A stretch of 64,000 nt of DNA, taken from NCBI RefSeq assembly GCF_016124105.1, contig NZ_JADGMQ010000002.1:474015-538014 (forward strand). Direction: 5' to 3'. The position numbers and the translations under genes are program-made. Under the pieces are notes generated by a model, which did no database searches, was not told the DNA's origin, and was given only the letters and a program-made list of their open reading frames with translations. Source of the stretch: Aquamicrobium zhengzhouense. Its GTDB lineage: Bacteria; Pseudomonadota; Alphaproteobacteria; Rhizobiales; Rhizobiaceae. Shown piece by piece: positions 51,572-60,513 of the stretch. Within the stretch, counting starts at the first letter, position 1; each line of letters starts with the position of its first letter.

Positions 51572-51703
51572 ATGACAACTTTTTGGCTGGCCTTCTACAT
51601 TCTGATTTGGCCGACCTTATCCGCTGCGGTGCTCTTCGTGATCGTGCGTGGGTTCTTCCGCGATCTCGGTGAAGCTCGGCGTACAGGGCACGACATCGTA
51701 TAA
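51572..51703 (+). CDS. Small membrane subunit of the symporter, 43 residues
   Basis: The product MTTFWLAFYILIWPTLSAAV continues through one hydrophobic helix to a short basic tail (GFFRDLGEARRTGHDIV). GGAGG lies 7 bases upstream and the gene starts 10 bases after the symporter stop. It matches the 'putative transporter small subunit' type found directly after certain SSS symporter genes. It probably stabilises or regulates the transporter. A longer frame from 51458 overlaps the symporter gene and is rejected. Confidence 0.75.
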   Translation: MTTFWLAFYILIWPTLSAAVLFVIVRGFFRDLGEARRTGHDIV

Positions 51704-51710
51704 ATAAAGC

Positions 51711-51738
51711 AGGACATCCGCCCATCGGCGGGTGTCCT
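51711..51738 (+). terminator. Terminator after the symporter operon
   Basis: Arms aggacatccgcc (51711-51722) and ggcgggtgtcct (51727-51738) pair with one wobble around CATC and are followed by TTCC. It closes the symporter/small-subunit transcript 8 bases after its stop. Confidence 0.7.
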
Positions 51739-52327
51739 TTCCTGATTTGATGGGCATCCGTCATGCTACCCAAGGGCTGAGCCTTCGTGATGTCTGCTTC
51801 GCCCCGATCGTCCAAGCTCATTGCGAGCGTCCCCTCGGCGTTCAAGAGCATGGCTCCTTGGCAGGCAAGCCGCCTTGCAATCCCGCGGTATCGACGGTCG
51901 GCAAAATGTGGCCATGTTTCGCGATTAGGTCGTGGCATGCTCCGGTTCCGTACGATGCTAGTCAGTTTCTTTTGCGTGCTGCTGCTCTGCACTCAGGCGG
52001 TGGCGGTCACGTCAGTTGGCGAACCCAAGTGCGGCTACCAAACAAAATATCAGGTCGGTCCGAACGAACCCGGCGCGAGCCCGCTGGCCGACGATAGTGC
52101 ATTATCGAAATGTTCTGGCGGTGCTTGGCTTGCGCCTAATGACCGCAATGCATCATTCACATCCAGCGCCGACCAGCAGCTTCACTGGCCTCACTCCAGG
52201 CTCAGGATCGAGAAGCGACCCGGAAATCTCGAGCGTCCTCCGCGGTCGTAGAACTGATCGAAAGAAAATCCGCTTTTCGATGTTTCTCAGTCGCGGCCCT
52301 TAATGCCGCGCATATGATCTATGAGCA
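51739..52327. other. Intergenic stretch with one weak ORF
   Basis: A plus-strand frame from ATG 51937 to 52251 begins with a signal-peptide-like MLVSFFCVLLLCTQAVA and a Cys-containing remainder, but it has no clear ribosome site or family. It may be a small secreted protein or chance. Otherwise no gene or RNA is visible. Confidence 0.35.
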
Positions 52328-53065
52328 GTGATGTCTGACACATATATGAAGCGTGCGCGTTCTCGTGCGCCGGCTTTCGATCGACGTTTATTTCTGATGG
52401 GCGCTGGCTCTCTTGTATTGGGGGGCTGTGTCGCCAGCCCTAAGCCTCAACCGGCCAAGGTTTTAGCGGCTCCGCCAGCGGTGACGCGCCCTGCCATGTA
52501 CGAAGCTGTTCCGGACGAGAAGTTCGAGGTTGGAGCCGTTGATGTAACCCAGATGGCTCCGAAATGGTGGCGACGGGAAGTCGATTACGAGACCGATGAG
52601 AAACCCGGAACGCTCATCGTCGAGACGGGCGAAAGATACCTGTATCATGTGCGTCCCGGCGGACGCGCCATGCGCTACGGGATAGGCGTCGGCCGAGACG
52701 GCTTTTCCTGGCAGGGACGCGCCATCGTGGCGTACAAGAGGATCTGGCCACGATGGACACCCCCGGATTCGATGGTGGCCCGACAGCCAGAGCTCGAGCC
52801 CTACTCAATTGCGAACGGCGGCATGGATCCGGGGCCGACCAATCCAATGGGAGCAAGAGGGCTGTACATTCATCAAAATGGCCGCGACACGCTCTATCGC
52901 TTGCACGGAACGTATCAGCCCTGGTCCATCGGGCGTTCTATCTCGTCAGGCTGTATTCGGTTGATCAACCAGGACGTCATACACCTTCACGACAATGTCC
53001 GGGACGGCAGTGTTATTGTGGTCCGCCACGCTACCGCGCCAGATCTCAAGCAGGTAACTGGCTGA
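52328..53065 (+). CDS. Lipoprotein-like L,D-transpeptidase (YkuD family)
   Basis: The 245-residue protein has a twin-arginine-like basic start (DRRLFLMGAGSLVLGG) with an LGGC lipobox at Cys34, so it is exported and probably lipid-anchored. The YkuD domain at about 95-235 keeps the active-site signature RLHGTYQPWSIGRSISSGCI with His193 and nucleophile Cys209. It forms 3-3 cross-links in peptidoglycan or attaches proteins to it, as is usual in rhizobial ErfK/YbiS paralogues. The GTG at 52328 or ATG at 52331 can serve as start. Confidence 0.9.
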   Translation: MMSDTYMKRARSRAPAFDRRLFLMGAGSLVLGGCVASPKPQPAKVLAAPPAVTRPAMYEAVPDEKFEVGAVDVTQMAPKWWRREVDYETDEKPGTLIVETGERYLYHVRPGGRAMRYGIGVGRDGFSWQGRAIVAYKRIWPRWTPPDSMVARQPELEPYSIANGGMDPGPTNPMGARGLYIHQNGRDTLYRLHGTYQPWSIGRSISSGCIRLINQDVIHLHDNVRDGSVIVVRHATAPDLKQVTG

Positions 53066-53242
53066 CCAGCTTCAGTTCCGCTGCAGGTGGAGCAGAGGCG
53101 TTTTGAGCGCCTCTGCCGCTTAAACGTAGCGCCGCTCGGCGTCGACTTCCAATCGATCGACGCTTGCTACTCCCTTATTCGTGATGATCGTTATCCAGTG
53201 TTTCATGCTAATCGATCCTTGGAAACGGATCGAGGATGGACA

Positions 53243-54757
53243 ATGAACCGCTCCACGGTCGAGACCTATCGCGGTAATGACCGCCTGCTCTACGGCATAA
53301 TACTCGTGGTCCTCGCCTTCTGGCTGTTTGCTCAGACGACGCTGAATATCGCGCCAGACATGGCTGCGGACCTCCAGGTTGAACAGTCCTTCATGAACAT
53401 CGCGGTGTCGATCACCGCGCTTTTCTCCGGCATCTTCATCGTGGTCATGGGGGGACTGGCGGACCGCCTGGGTCGCGTCAGGATCCTCCAGTATGGATTC
53501 ATCTTCTCGATCGTCGGATCCCTTCTGGTCGGCTTGGCCCCGTCCGGTGCCCTTGGCGGCACGTTCCTCATGCTTGGGCGTATCTGCCAAGGGCTGTCCG
53601 CTGCGTTCATCATGCCCTCATCTCTCGCCTTGGTGAAAGCTTATTGGGAAGGTGCGGAGCGCCAGCGCGCGATCTCACTGTGGTCGATGGGCTCGTGGGG
53701 CGGATCCGGCTTTGCCGCGCTCTTCGGCGGATTGATGGCGCAGAATGTCGGTTGGCGCTGGATATTCATCATCGCCGCCATTGTATCGGTTGTCGGCATG
53801 CTCATGGTGCGTGGTACGCCCGAGAGCAAGGCACCCCAGAAAGCAGACTACAAGTTCGATCTGGCTGGCGTGGTGACGTTCATGATCGCCATGGTCGCTT
53901 TGCAGATCTTTGCCACGCAGGGCGGCGCATGGGGCTGGACCAGTCTTGCATCGCTTGGCCTGCTGGCCGTCGCGGTGATCGTCAGCATCTTGTTCTATCG
54001 CATCGAAACCAACAATCCGAATGCATTCGTCCAGTTCCGCTTGTTCAAGAACCTGACCTATACAGGCGCTACGATTTCGAACCTGCTGCTGAACGCTACC
54101 GCTGGCATCATCATGGTGGCCATGCTGGTGCTGCAGCAGGGCGGGGCGATGACCGCACAGAAGGCAGGACTTCTCACCATCGGCTATGCCGTGACCATTC
54201 TCGCCTTCATCCGCTATGGGGAGAAGCTCCTGCAGCGTCATGGCCCGCGTAAGCCAATGCTTTGGGGCTGCTATATCGTTGGCGTGTCGGTTGCCTTGCT
54301 AATGCCGACCAATTTGATGCTCGGCACCTATACCATTCTGGCGCTCATCGCGTTCTCGCTGTTCGGGATCGGCCTTGCCTTCTACGCCACACCATCCACT
54401 GACGCGGCATTGTCCAACCTGCCCGAGGATCAGGCAGGTGCGGGGGCTGGTATCTACAAGATGGCCTCCTCACTTGGCGCATCATTCGGCGTTGCCATAT
54501 CGGCCACGATCTACACGGCGATCGCGGGGAACCCGCAAGGGGTCGAGTGGATCGAGGGGGTGATTACCTTCGCAGGTAACCAGGAAAACCTCGCCTCGCG
54601 CGAAGCGGCATTTTTCGCTTTTCTGGCTAATCTTGTGATGGTGGCAGCAGCGGTCGTCTCCATCGTTTTGACCGTGCCAAAAGGCAAATCAGTTGAGCGC
54701 GTCGAGCCGGTCGCCCTCAAGCAAACCGATCCGAAAATTTCGGGAGAAGTGACATGA
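53243..54757 (+). CDS. MFS exporter, DHA2/QacA-EmrB-like
   Basis: From ATG 53243 (GAGG upstream; the frame from 53087 is not credible before it) the 504-residue protein has about 14 membrane helices. It carries the DHA signatures GGLADRLGRVRILQYGFIF (motif A) and GRICQGLSAAFIMPSSLALV, plus GSWGGSGFAALFGGLM (motif C). It overlaps the M20 amidohydrolase start by four bases, so the two are translationally coupled. It may export or import the substrate or product of that hydrolase rather than a drug. Confidence 0.85.
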   Translation: MNRSTVETYRGNDRLLYGIILVVLAFWLFAQTTLNIAPDMAADLQVEQSFMNIAVSITALFSGIFIVVMGGLADRLGRVRILQYGFIFSIVGSLLVGLAPSGALGGTFLMLGRICQGLSAAFIMPSSLALVKAYWEGAERQRAISLWSMGSWGGSGFAALFGGLMAQNVGWRWIFIIAAIVSVVGMLMVRGTPESKAPQKADYKFDLAGVVTFMIAMVALQIFATQGGAWGWTSLASLGLLAVAVIVSILFYRIETNNPNAFVQFRLFKNLTYTGATISNLLLNATAGIIMVAMLVLQQGGAMTAQKAGLLTIGYAVTILAFIRYGEKLLQRHGPRKPMLWGCYIVGVSVALLMPTNLMLGTYTILALIAFSLFGIGLAFYATPSTDAALSNLPEDQAGAGAGIYKMASSLGASFGVAISATIYTAIAGNPQGVEWIEGVITFAGNQENLASREAAFFAFLANLVMVAAAVVSIVLTVPKGKSVERVEPVALKQTDPKISGEVT

Positions 54758-55908
54758 ACGCCATCGCCATGCAGGTTGATACGGAGGCGATGCGGCAGTG
54801 GTTCGAGCACATGCACAGGCATCCCGAACTTTCGATGCAAGAAACAAATACTGCAGAGTTCATCGCGCAAACGTTGCGCAGCATCGGTGGCTATGAGATC
54901 GACACAGGCATCGGAAAAAATGGCATCGTGGCCTCGCTCTCGGTCGGTGACAGCGACAAGGCGATTGGCCTGCGAGCCGATTTCGACGCGTTGCCCATTC
55001 AGGAAGTAAACGATTTTCCATACAAGTCGACGACCGAAGGCGTTTCCCATCTTTGCGGCCATGACGGGCATACGGCGATGCTGCTCGGTGCCGCCAAGTA
55101 TCTGGCAGAGACCCGCAACTTCAATGGCACGGTCCGTCTGATCTTCCAGCCAGGCGAAGAGACTATGGAGGGCGGCCCGGCGATGATTGCCGACGGCCTT
55201 TTCGCGCGTTTCCCGGTAGACGCTGTTTTTGGCATGCACAACATTCCCGGCCTTGAGGAAGGGAAGTTCTACTTCCATCCCGGCGAGATGATGTCCGCGG
55301 TCGACAATTGGGAGGTCGAGATTGCAGGCAAGGGCGGCCATGGCGGCATCCCCGAACTCACTATCGACCCCGTGGTTGCCGGATCGTCCATCGTCATGGC
55401 GATTCAGAGCATCGTTTCTCGCAACGTCGCACCGGCGAACCGCGCGGTCGTCACGATCGGCGCGTTTCTGGCGGGCAATGCTGGCAACGTCGTCGCCGGC
55501 AACGCGATCCTGCGCTTTTCGATCCGATCAACGACGCCCGAAGACCGCGAGATGATTCTCGGGAATATCCGCCGCATCGTGGCGCATCAGGCGCAGTCGT
55601 TTGGCTGCACGTCGGAAATCCGTGAAGGCGTCCCAGGTGCCGTCTTGGTGAACGACGCGGAGGAAACCGACAGGGCCGCCAAAATTGCACAGGCGGCTTT
55701 CGGCAACGACCAGGTAATCTATCCGGGCCCGTCATTCCTCGCCTCAGAGGACTTTGCTTTCATGCTGCAGAAGAAGAGGGGCAGTTACTGTTTTCTGGGC
55801 GCAGGCCCCGGCAAGATGGTCCACCACCCCGAGTACTTCTTCAATCAAAACATCCTGCCGCTCGGCGCAGCCTATTGGGCGGCGCTAACCGAAGGCTACC
55901 TGCGCTGA
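54754..55908 (+). CDS. M20-family metal-dependent amidohydrolase
   Basis: The 384-residue enzyme belongs to the HipO/AbgB/IAA-amino-acid hydrolase group. It has HRHPELSMQE at 21-30 and the metal site HLCGHDGH (Cys101, His103), GEE (135-136), the GMHN histidine and the C-terminal VHHPEYFFN. The lid domain (VDNWEVEIAGKGGHGGIPEL) is intact. It hydrolyses N-acyl amino acids or similar amides. ATGA overlap couples it to the MFS gene upstream. Substrate unknown. Confidence 0.9.
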   Translation: MNAIAMQVDTEAMRQWFEHMHRHPELSMQETNTAEFIAQTLRSIGGYEIDTGIGKNGIVASLSVGDSDKAIGLRADFDALPIQEVNDFPYKSTTEGVSHLCGHDGHTAMLLGAAKYLAETRNFNGTVRLIFQPGEETMEGGPAMIADGLFARFPVDAVFGMHNIPGLEEGKFYFHPGEMMSAVDNWEVEIAGKGGHGGIPELTIDPVVAGSSIVMAIQSIVSRNVAPANRAVVTIGAFLAGNAGNVVAGNAILRFSIRSTTPEDREMILGNIRRIVAHQAQSFGCTSEIREGVPGAVLVNDAEETDRAAKIAQAAFGNDQVIYPGPSFLASEDFAFMLQKKRGSYCFLGAGPGKMVHHPEYFFNQNILPLGAAYWAALTEGYLR

Positions 55909-56415
55909 GCCGATCAACTCGCTCGCTGATACGAGCCCGATCGTAGTCAGACGTTCGGATGCTTGGGAGGCAGCATAAGATGCATAGAGGTTGGCTGGGG
56001 AACCTGGATTCCAAGACAGAATAAATTGGTTCTCCAGCTATCTGTTTGAGATCGCTAGAAATTTAGGTCTTTCGAGGTGGTCTCGCCACAATTTGGGCAT
56101 CACCTGTGTGCCCAGATCCGGGTGCGACGTCAAGTTACAAAAAAGAGCAGGTTTGCATGTGTAAAACGGCGCTTGCGGCATCCGGTTGCGAAACGGCCAG
56201 TTTTAAGCCATCCGGTCGGAAGCAGAGAAGGTCAAACGGCGTATCAAATTGCGCCCATTGGACCATCGATCTCAAGCCTACTAAATCAAAAAACTGACGG
56301 ACCGGATCTCCAGACTTTCAAGCGCCGAGCTATTCTAAATCATTGGTTGGCCGACATGCACGACTGTCGGTTTCCCATAGTGGCTCCAGTTAGACGTTGG
56401 TTGATGGCGTAGCGC
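55909..56415. other. Intergenic region after the M20 gene
   Basis: This contains the near-palindrome gctcgctgatacgagc at 55921-55936, which resembles the one at 49834. Frames at 56.08-56.41 kb are Arg/Lys/Cys-rich and unsupported. No gene or RNA is recognised. Confidence 0.45.
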
Positions 56416-57336
56416 TCACAAGCACAATGAACCAGGCCAGCGACCTTCTTTTACCATGCGGTGGCATGTTTCGGTTAAGAGCTGAGCAATCGCCAGATTA
56501 GCTCGTGGTCGGTTGGAGTCATATCGGGACGCGAGGTGGGCAGTCCATTCAAGATGCGGGCGGATTATTTCAATATTCTTTATACGTCCATGCTTTATGT
56601 CAGTACTGCAGCGAAAAGTTGGAAGAATCGTCATAAATCCTCCGGCAACCATATTTATTAGTCCGGGTAGGGAGTCGATATCGGCCGTCACATTCGGGGT
56701 TAGTCCCTCAGTCTGGAATGAGTGTTCAATAAACCGCCTGATGGAATGCTTGACGCTGGGTAAGACCATAGGCTGAGTTATTTCAGACAATCTCACGGTC
56801 TGTTTTGAAGCTAGGGGATGATTGGTTGGTACCAGCAGGTCCAGCCGTTCTCTGATCAGTGGCTTGCTTCTCAAACCGGCCATTGGCTCGCTGTCGTAGA
56901 TGACCGCAAGGTCGAGATGCCCCATCTGTACTTGTTCGTTGAGAACACCAGTCATCGCTTCGAGAGCATAAACTTTGATTTTCGGGTATCGATCTCGGAT
57001 CTGTGGCATCAACTCGGGAAGGAGGCCACCTGCAACTGTGGTTGGGAGGCCAATTCGCACGGTTCCCGAAGCTTCTTGGGAAAAATTTTGAGCCGCGGCA
57101 GAGATTTCAGTCATCTCTCTCACCACACCATAGGCCCTCTCAACGACCATTCGGCCTTCTTCGGTCAGCGAGACTCCACGAGAATGGCGCTGGACAAGCT
57201 TCAAGGAAAGTTCGGCCTCGAGCCGCCTCAAGGTTGAGCTAAGTGCAGGTTGGGTAAGGTGAAGTTTCTTCGCGGCGGCTGAAAGGCTCCCTGCTTCCGC
57301 AATTCCTATTAGCGCTCTCAGGTCTCTCACATCCAC
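56416..57336 (-). CDS. LysR-family regulator of the TRAP-amidase operon
   Basis: The GTG at 57336 with GGAGGGG 6 bases upstream gives the normal 306 residues (MDVRDLRALIGIAEAGSLSA); the frame open to 57450 is extra. The HTH (AAAKKLHLTQPALSSTLRRLEAEL) and effector domain (SGTVRIGLPTTVAGGLLPEL) are complete. It belongs to the CysB/NAC-like subgroup in appearance. It faces the dctP-like gene across 128 bases holding a T-N11-A box, so it is the probable regulator of the TRAP-cyclase-amidase operon. Confidence 0.88.
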   Translation of the reverse strand: MDVRDLRALIGIAEAGSLSAAAKKLHLTQPALSSTLRRLEAELSLKLVQRHSRGVSLTEEGRMVVERAYGVVREMTEISAAAQNFSQEASGTVRIGLPTTVAGGLLPELMPQIRDRYPKIKVYALEAMTGVLNEQVQMGHLDLAVIYDSEPMAGLRSKPLIRERLDLLVPTNHPLASKQTVRLSEITQPMVLPSVKHSIRRFIEHSFQTEGLTPNVTADIDSLPGLINMVAGGFMTILPTFRCSTDIKHGRIKNIEIIRPHLEWTAHLASRYDSNRPRANLAIAQLLTETCHRMVKEGRWPGSLCL

Positions 57337-57354
57337 GGCGTCCCCTCCCGAGAT

Positions 57355-57369
57355 ATAAATCCCGTTTAT
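57355..57369. promoter_or_regulatory. LysR-type box in the TRAP/LysR intergenic region
   Basis: ataaa-tcccg-tttat is a perfect 5-base inverted repeat and contains T-N11-A at 57356-57368, the consensus layout of LysR binding sites. It lies 18 bases upstream of the LysR start and about 95 bases before the dctP-like ATG, a typical position. Confidence 0.6.
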
Positions 57370-57464
57370 GGGTGCTATACTCATTTTCCCGATTGTCAAT
57401 GCAGCACTTGCCGGAGAAGGTTCCTCAACAAAGGTTGAAAAACAAACCAAATGGGGAAGTCAAA

Positions 57465-58529
57465 ATGCGTAAAATTGCACTGTCTGCCTGTGTTTCAGCA
57501 ATTGCTCTTGGACATTTAATGGGATCTGCGAGCGCTGATACAATCTCGCTTCGAGTTGGTTCAGGTCACCCGATCGGTCTCCTCGCCTATACCGAAACCG
57601 CCAATAAATGGTGGGTTCCGGAGCTCAAAAAGCGAATTGAAGAGCGCACGGACCACACAATCAACATTCAGGAATTCCACGCAGGCCAAGTTGCAAAGGT
57701 GACCGAGGTTCTCGAGTCGACCGAAACCGGAATTCTCGACGTTGGCTTTACAAGCCTAATTTTCTACCCATCCAAGGGTGTTTTCCAGAATTTCACGCTT
57801 TATTTGCCGTTCTCGTCGCCGTCCGCGGTAAAAACCGTCGAGGCATATCACGCGACGATCGAGAAATTCCCAGAGCTACTGCAGGAATTTCAAGACAAGC
57901 ATAACCAGATCGTTCTCGGCGGTACCTGCGCCGAAAATTACGGTATCGGCACGAAGTTTGGGTGGTCTGAGTTTTCTGATCTTCAGGGCCATAAAATTGC
58001 AGGCGCTGGTACCAATCTCGAGTGGATTAAAGGCGCAACGCCAGTCGCTTCGAACCTGAATGAAGCTTACCAGTCGATCCAGTCAGGTGTGTATGAGGGC
58101 TATCTCAGCGCTTCATCCTGGTGGCACATGTTCAAGCTGAACGAAGTTGCTCCGCATTTCACGAAAGCGGACTTCGGCGCGCAGTTCATCCACTACGTCA
58201 CAGTGAATATGGACGTGTGGAACCGTCTCCCTGACGACGTGAAAGAAATTATGCGTGAGGTGAGTGAGGAGTGGGCGCTCGTCACGGCTGAAACCTGTGA
58301 CAGGAACGATGCTGAGGGCCTTGCGAAACTCGCCGAACTCGGCGTCGAGGTGAAAGACATCTCCCCAGAGGCCAAGAAGGCTTGGTCTGAAGCCTTGAAG
58401 GACTTCCCACAGCGGATGGCAGATGACTTGAAATCCAAGGGCTACCCTGGTGCAGAGGTCATGAACTTCTACATGGATAAGCTGGAAGAACTCGGTCACG
58501 AGTGGCCCACCCGTTACGTGATCAACTGA
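57465..58529 (+). CDS. TRAP transporter substrate-binding protein (DctP family)
   Basis: The 354-residue periplasmic protein starts at ATG 57465 (GGGGAAG upstream) with a signal peptide cut near residue 23 (MRKIALSACVSAIALGHLMG, then SASA). The mature part has DctP motifs: EFHAGQVAKVTEVLESTETGILDVGF, FQDLQGHKIAG-type lobe crossing and the long C-terminal helix. The Arg that fixes the ligand carboxylate in most DctP proteins is not obvious, and two Trp and many aromatics (SSWWHMF) suggest an aromatic or amide substrate. dctQM genes follow directly. Confidence 0.92.
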   Translation: MRKIALSACVSAIALGHLMGSASADTISLRVGSGHPIGLLAYTETANKWWVPELKKRIEERTDHTINIQEFHAGQVAKVTEVLESTETGILDVGFTSLIFYPSKGVFQNFTLYLPFSSPSAVKTVEAYHATIEKFPELLQEFQDKHNQIVLGGTCAENYGIGTKFGWSEFSDLQGHKIAGAGTNLEWIKGATPVASNLNEAYQSIQSGVYEGYLSASSWWHMFKLNEVAPHFTKADFGAQFIHYVTVNMDVWNRLPDDVKEIMREVSEEWALVTAETCDRNDAEGLAKLAELGVEVKDISPEAKKAWSEALKDFPQRMADDLKSKGYPGAEVMNFYMDKLEELGHEWPTRYVIN

Positions 58530-58549
58530 GATCGGTGGGGAACTGATCC

Positions 58550-59074
58550 ATGTCCGCAATTGAAGTCCTAGACAGACTTCTAGCGATCGTCAGCCAGGCG
58601 TTGAAATACCTGGCTGCGGCACTGCTAGTCGGTGTGTCGATCCTCATTTGTGCCGACGTTGTGATGCGATTTATCTTGAACAGCCCAATCCTGGGTGTCG
58701 CGGAAATCGTTGCCAACGGCATTGTCATTATCGCATTCCTCCAGCTTACATACGCAGTTCGACAGAACAGCATGCTGAAATCTGAGCTCATTTTGAATTT
58801 GATGGGCGAAAAGGGGAAATTGGCCTCCGATACGATAAATGCACTTTTAGGAGCGCTTTTATTCGGTCTGGTCGCTTGGGCGTCTTGGCATCCGCTCGTT
58901 CGGTCAATCACCACAGGCGAATTTGTGGGATATTCTTCGTTTCAACTACCTGTCTGGCCAGTACGTCTCGTGATTGAAAGCTGTTCGATCCTCGCGATTA
59001 TTGCATACCTTATACATGCGATTAAGGCGGGAATTTTCGGAATTAGAACCGACGAAGTTTCAGCCGCTCACTGA
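58550..59074 (+). CDS. TRAP transporter small membrane subunit (DctQ family)
   Basis: The 174-residue protein has four transmembrane helices and the DctQ pattern (ALLVGVSILICADVVMRFILN, NSPILGVAEIVANGIVIIAFLQLTYAVRQNSML). It forms the scaffold of the TRAP complex with the large subunit encoded next. It starts 20 bases after dctP with a GGGGAA site. Confidence 0.92.
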   Translation: MSAIEVLDRLLAIVSQALKYLAAALLVGVSILICADVVMRFILNSPILGVAEIVANGIVIIAFLQLTYAVRQNSMLKSELILNLMGEKGKLASDTINALLGALLFGLVAWASWHPLVRSITTGEFVGYSSFQLPVWPVRLVIESCSILAIIAYLIHAIKAGIFGIRTDEVSAAH

Positions 59075-59109
59075 TCTAAATTGATCATTTCCTCCCTTTC
59101 CGCGTCATT

Positions 59110-59131
59110 CTTGAGGTGAAGCTCCCTCAAG
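59110..59131 (+). other. Small hairpin between dctQ- and dctM-like genes
   Basis: Arms cttgagg (59110-59116) and cctcaag (59125-59131) form a 7-base stem with an 8-base loop in the 87-base gap. It has no T tract, so it may affect mRNA stability or the ratio of subunits rather than terminate. Confidence 0.35.
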
Positions 59132-59161
59132 TGACGTCGAAAATCCTCATGGAGAATTCCA

Positions 59162-60487
59162 ATGGGCGGTCCTGAATTCGCCTTCATAATTATCTCGGCG
59201 CTTATAGGGCTCATTCTACTGAGCGTTCCGGTGGTAATTGCTCTTGGTCTGTGCAGCTTTTTTGGGCTGGCTTACCTGACTGGCTCGTTCAACGTGCCAG
59301 GGTCTCTCCTTGCCAGTACGGCCTACGAAGCGCTCAGAGATTACGTTTTCGCGGTCATTCCGCTTTTCATCTTGATGGGCGAACTGATCTCCCGATCAGG
59401 CGCAGCGAAAGACCTATACTCGATGATCAACCGAGGCCTAAAGCGCCTACCGGGACGACTTGCTTTGGCAACTGTCGCTGGCAATGCGGTTTTCGGTTCG
59501 GTGACAGGAGTGAGTATTGCTTCTGCGGCGGCCTTCTCTCGAATTGCCTATCCGCAGATGAAGCAACACGGTTACGATAAGTCCGTTGCTCTTGGTTGTA
59601 TCGCAGGCAGTGCGTCTCTCGGTATGCTCCTGCCTCCGAGCGTCCTTATGATTGTTTGGGGCGTCATTTCCCAGCAGTCGATCGGCAAGTTGTTCGTTGC
59701 GGGCATCATCCCTGGGATCTTGCTCACGGTCATGTTGTCGATCTTTATCCTGATCTACGCTTCTCTAAGCCCTGCAAAATTCGGCGGCGGCCGAGAAGCG
59801 GAAGCAGCTTTTGATGATCAATCCTCTGAAGAACGCCGTAGCGAAATGATCGGCAGCTTCGGTGTCTGCGCTCTCATTATGGTTGTGCTCGGTGGAATTT
59901 GGCTGGGTGCATTCACTCCTACCGAAGCAGCAGGCGTCGGTGTCCTCTTCGCGGTTGTCCTGGCGATAGTCAAAGGAGTTGGAACGAAGGGCCTTGGTGA
60001 AGCTGTCCTTGATACCGGACGTATTTCGGCACCGTTGCTTTTCCTTCTGATCACGGCACAGATGTACTCTAGGCTTCTCGCACTGGGCGGCATCAATGAC
60101 GTCATTCAGGACACCCTACTAGGCGTCGGCGACTCCCCTCTGATGATCTTGATGATCATGATCATCATCTGGTTCATCCTTGGGATGTTCATTGATGCGA
60201 CCTCGATAATCCTGCTGACAGTCCCGATCTTTGCTCCGTTGGCCATGGTCATTGGTTATGACCCCATCGCATTCGCGATTATCGGCATCATCACCATCGA
60301 AGCAGGTCTCGTAACTCCGCCGCTCGGTTTGTGTGTCTTCACCGTAAAGGCAGCAATACGTGAGCCAGATGTATCGCTAGCAACGATTTTTCGAGGGTCG
60401 ATACCATACTGGTTCATCCTTCTCATCTTGGTCGCGATCATCGCAACCTTCCCTCAGGTCGCCACATGGCTTCCATCCCTGATGTAA
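59162..60487 (+). CDS. TRAP transporter large permease subunit (DctM family)
   Basis: The 441-residue permease has about 12 membrane segments with DctM landmarks: a LGLCSFFGLAYLTG start region, FVIPLFILMGELISRSGAAKDLY, GNAVFGSVTGVSIASAAAFSRIAYPQM and a C-terminal FIDATSIILLTVPIFAPLAM, TIEAGLVTPPLGLCVFTVK. It catalyses sodium-driven uptake of the ligand delivered by the DctP protein. GGAG precedes the ATG by 8 bases. Its end overlaps the start region of the next gene's frame but not its true start. Confidence 0.93.
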   Translation: MGGPEFAFIIISALIGLILLSVPVVIALGLCSFFGLAYLTGSFNVPGSLLASTAYEALRDYVFAVIPLFILMGELISRSGAAKDLYSMINRGLKRLPGRLALATVAGNAVFGSVTGVSIASAAAFSRIAYPQMKQHGYDKSVALGCIAGSASLGMLLPPSVLMIVWGVISQQSIGKLFVAGIIPGILLTVMLSIFILIYASLSPAKFGGGREAEAAFDDQSSEERRSEMIGSFGVCALIMVVLGGIWLGAFTPTEAAGVGVLFAVVLAIVKGVGTKGLGEAVLDTGRISAPLLFLLITAQMYSRLLALGGINDVIQDTLLGVGDSPLMILMIMIIIWFILGMFIDATSIILLTVPIFAPLAMVIGYDPIAFAIIGIITIEAGLVTPPLGLCVFTVKAAIREPDVSLATIFRGSIPYWFILLILVAIIATFPQVATWLPSLM

Positions 60488-60513
60488 ACCTTCAAAACGT
60501 GAAAGGACTTATT

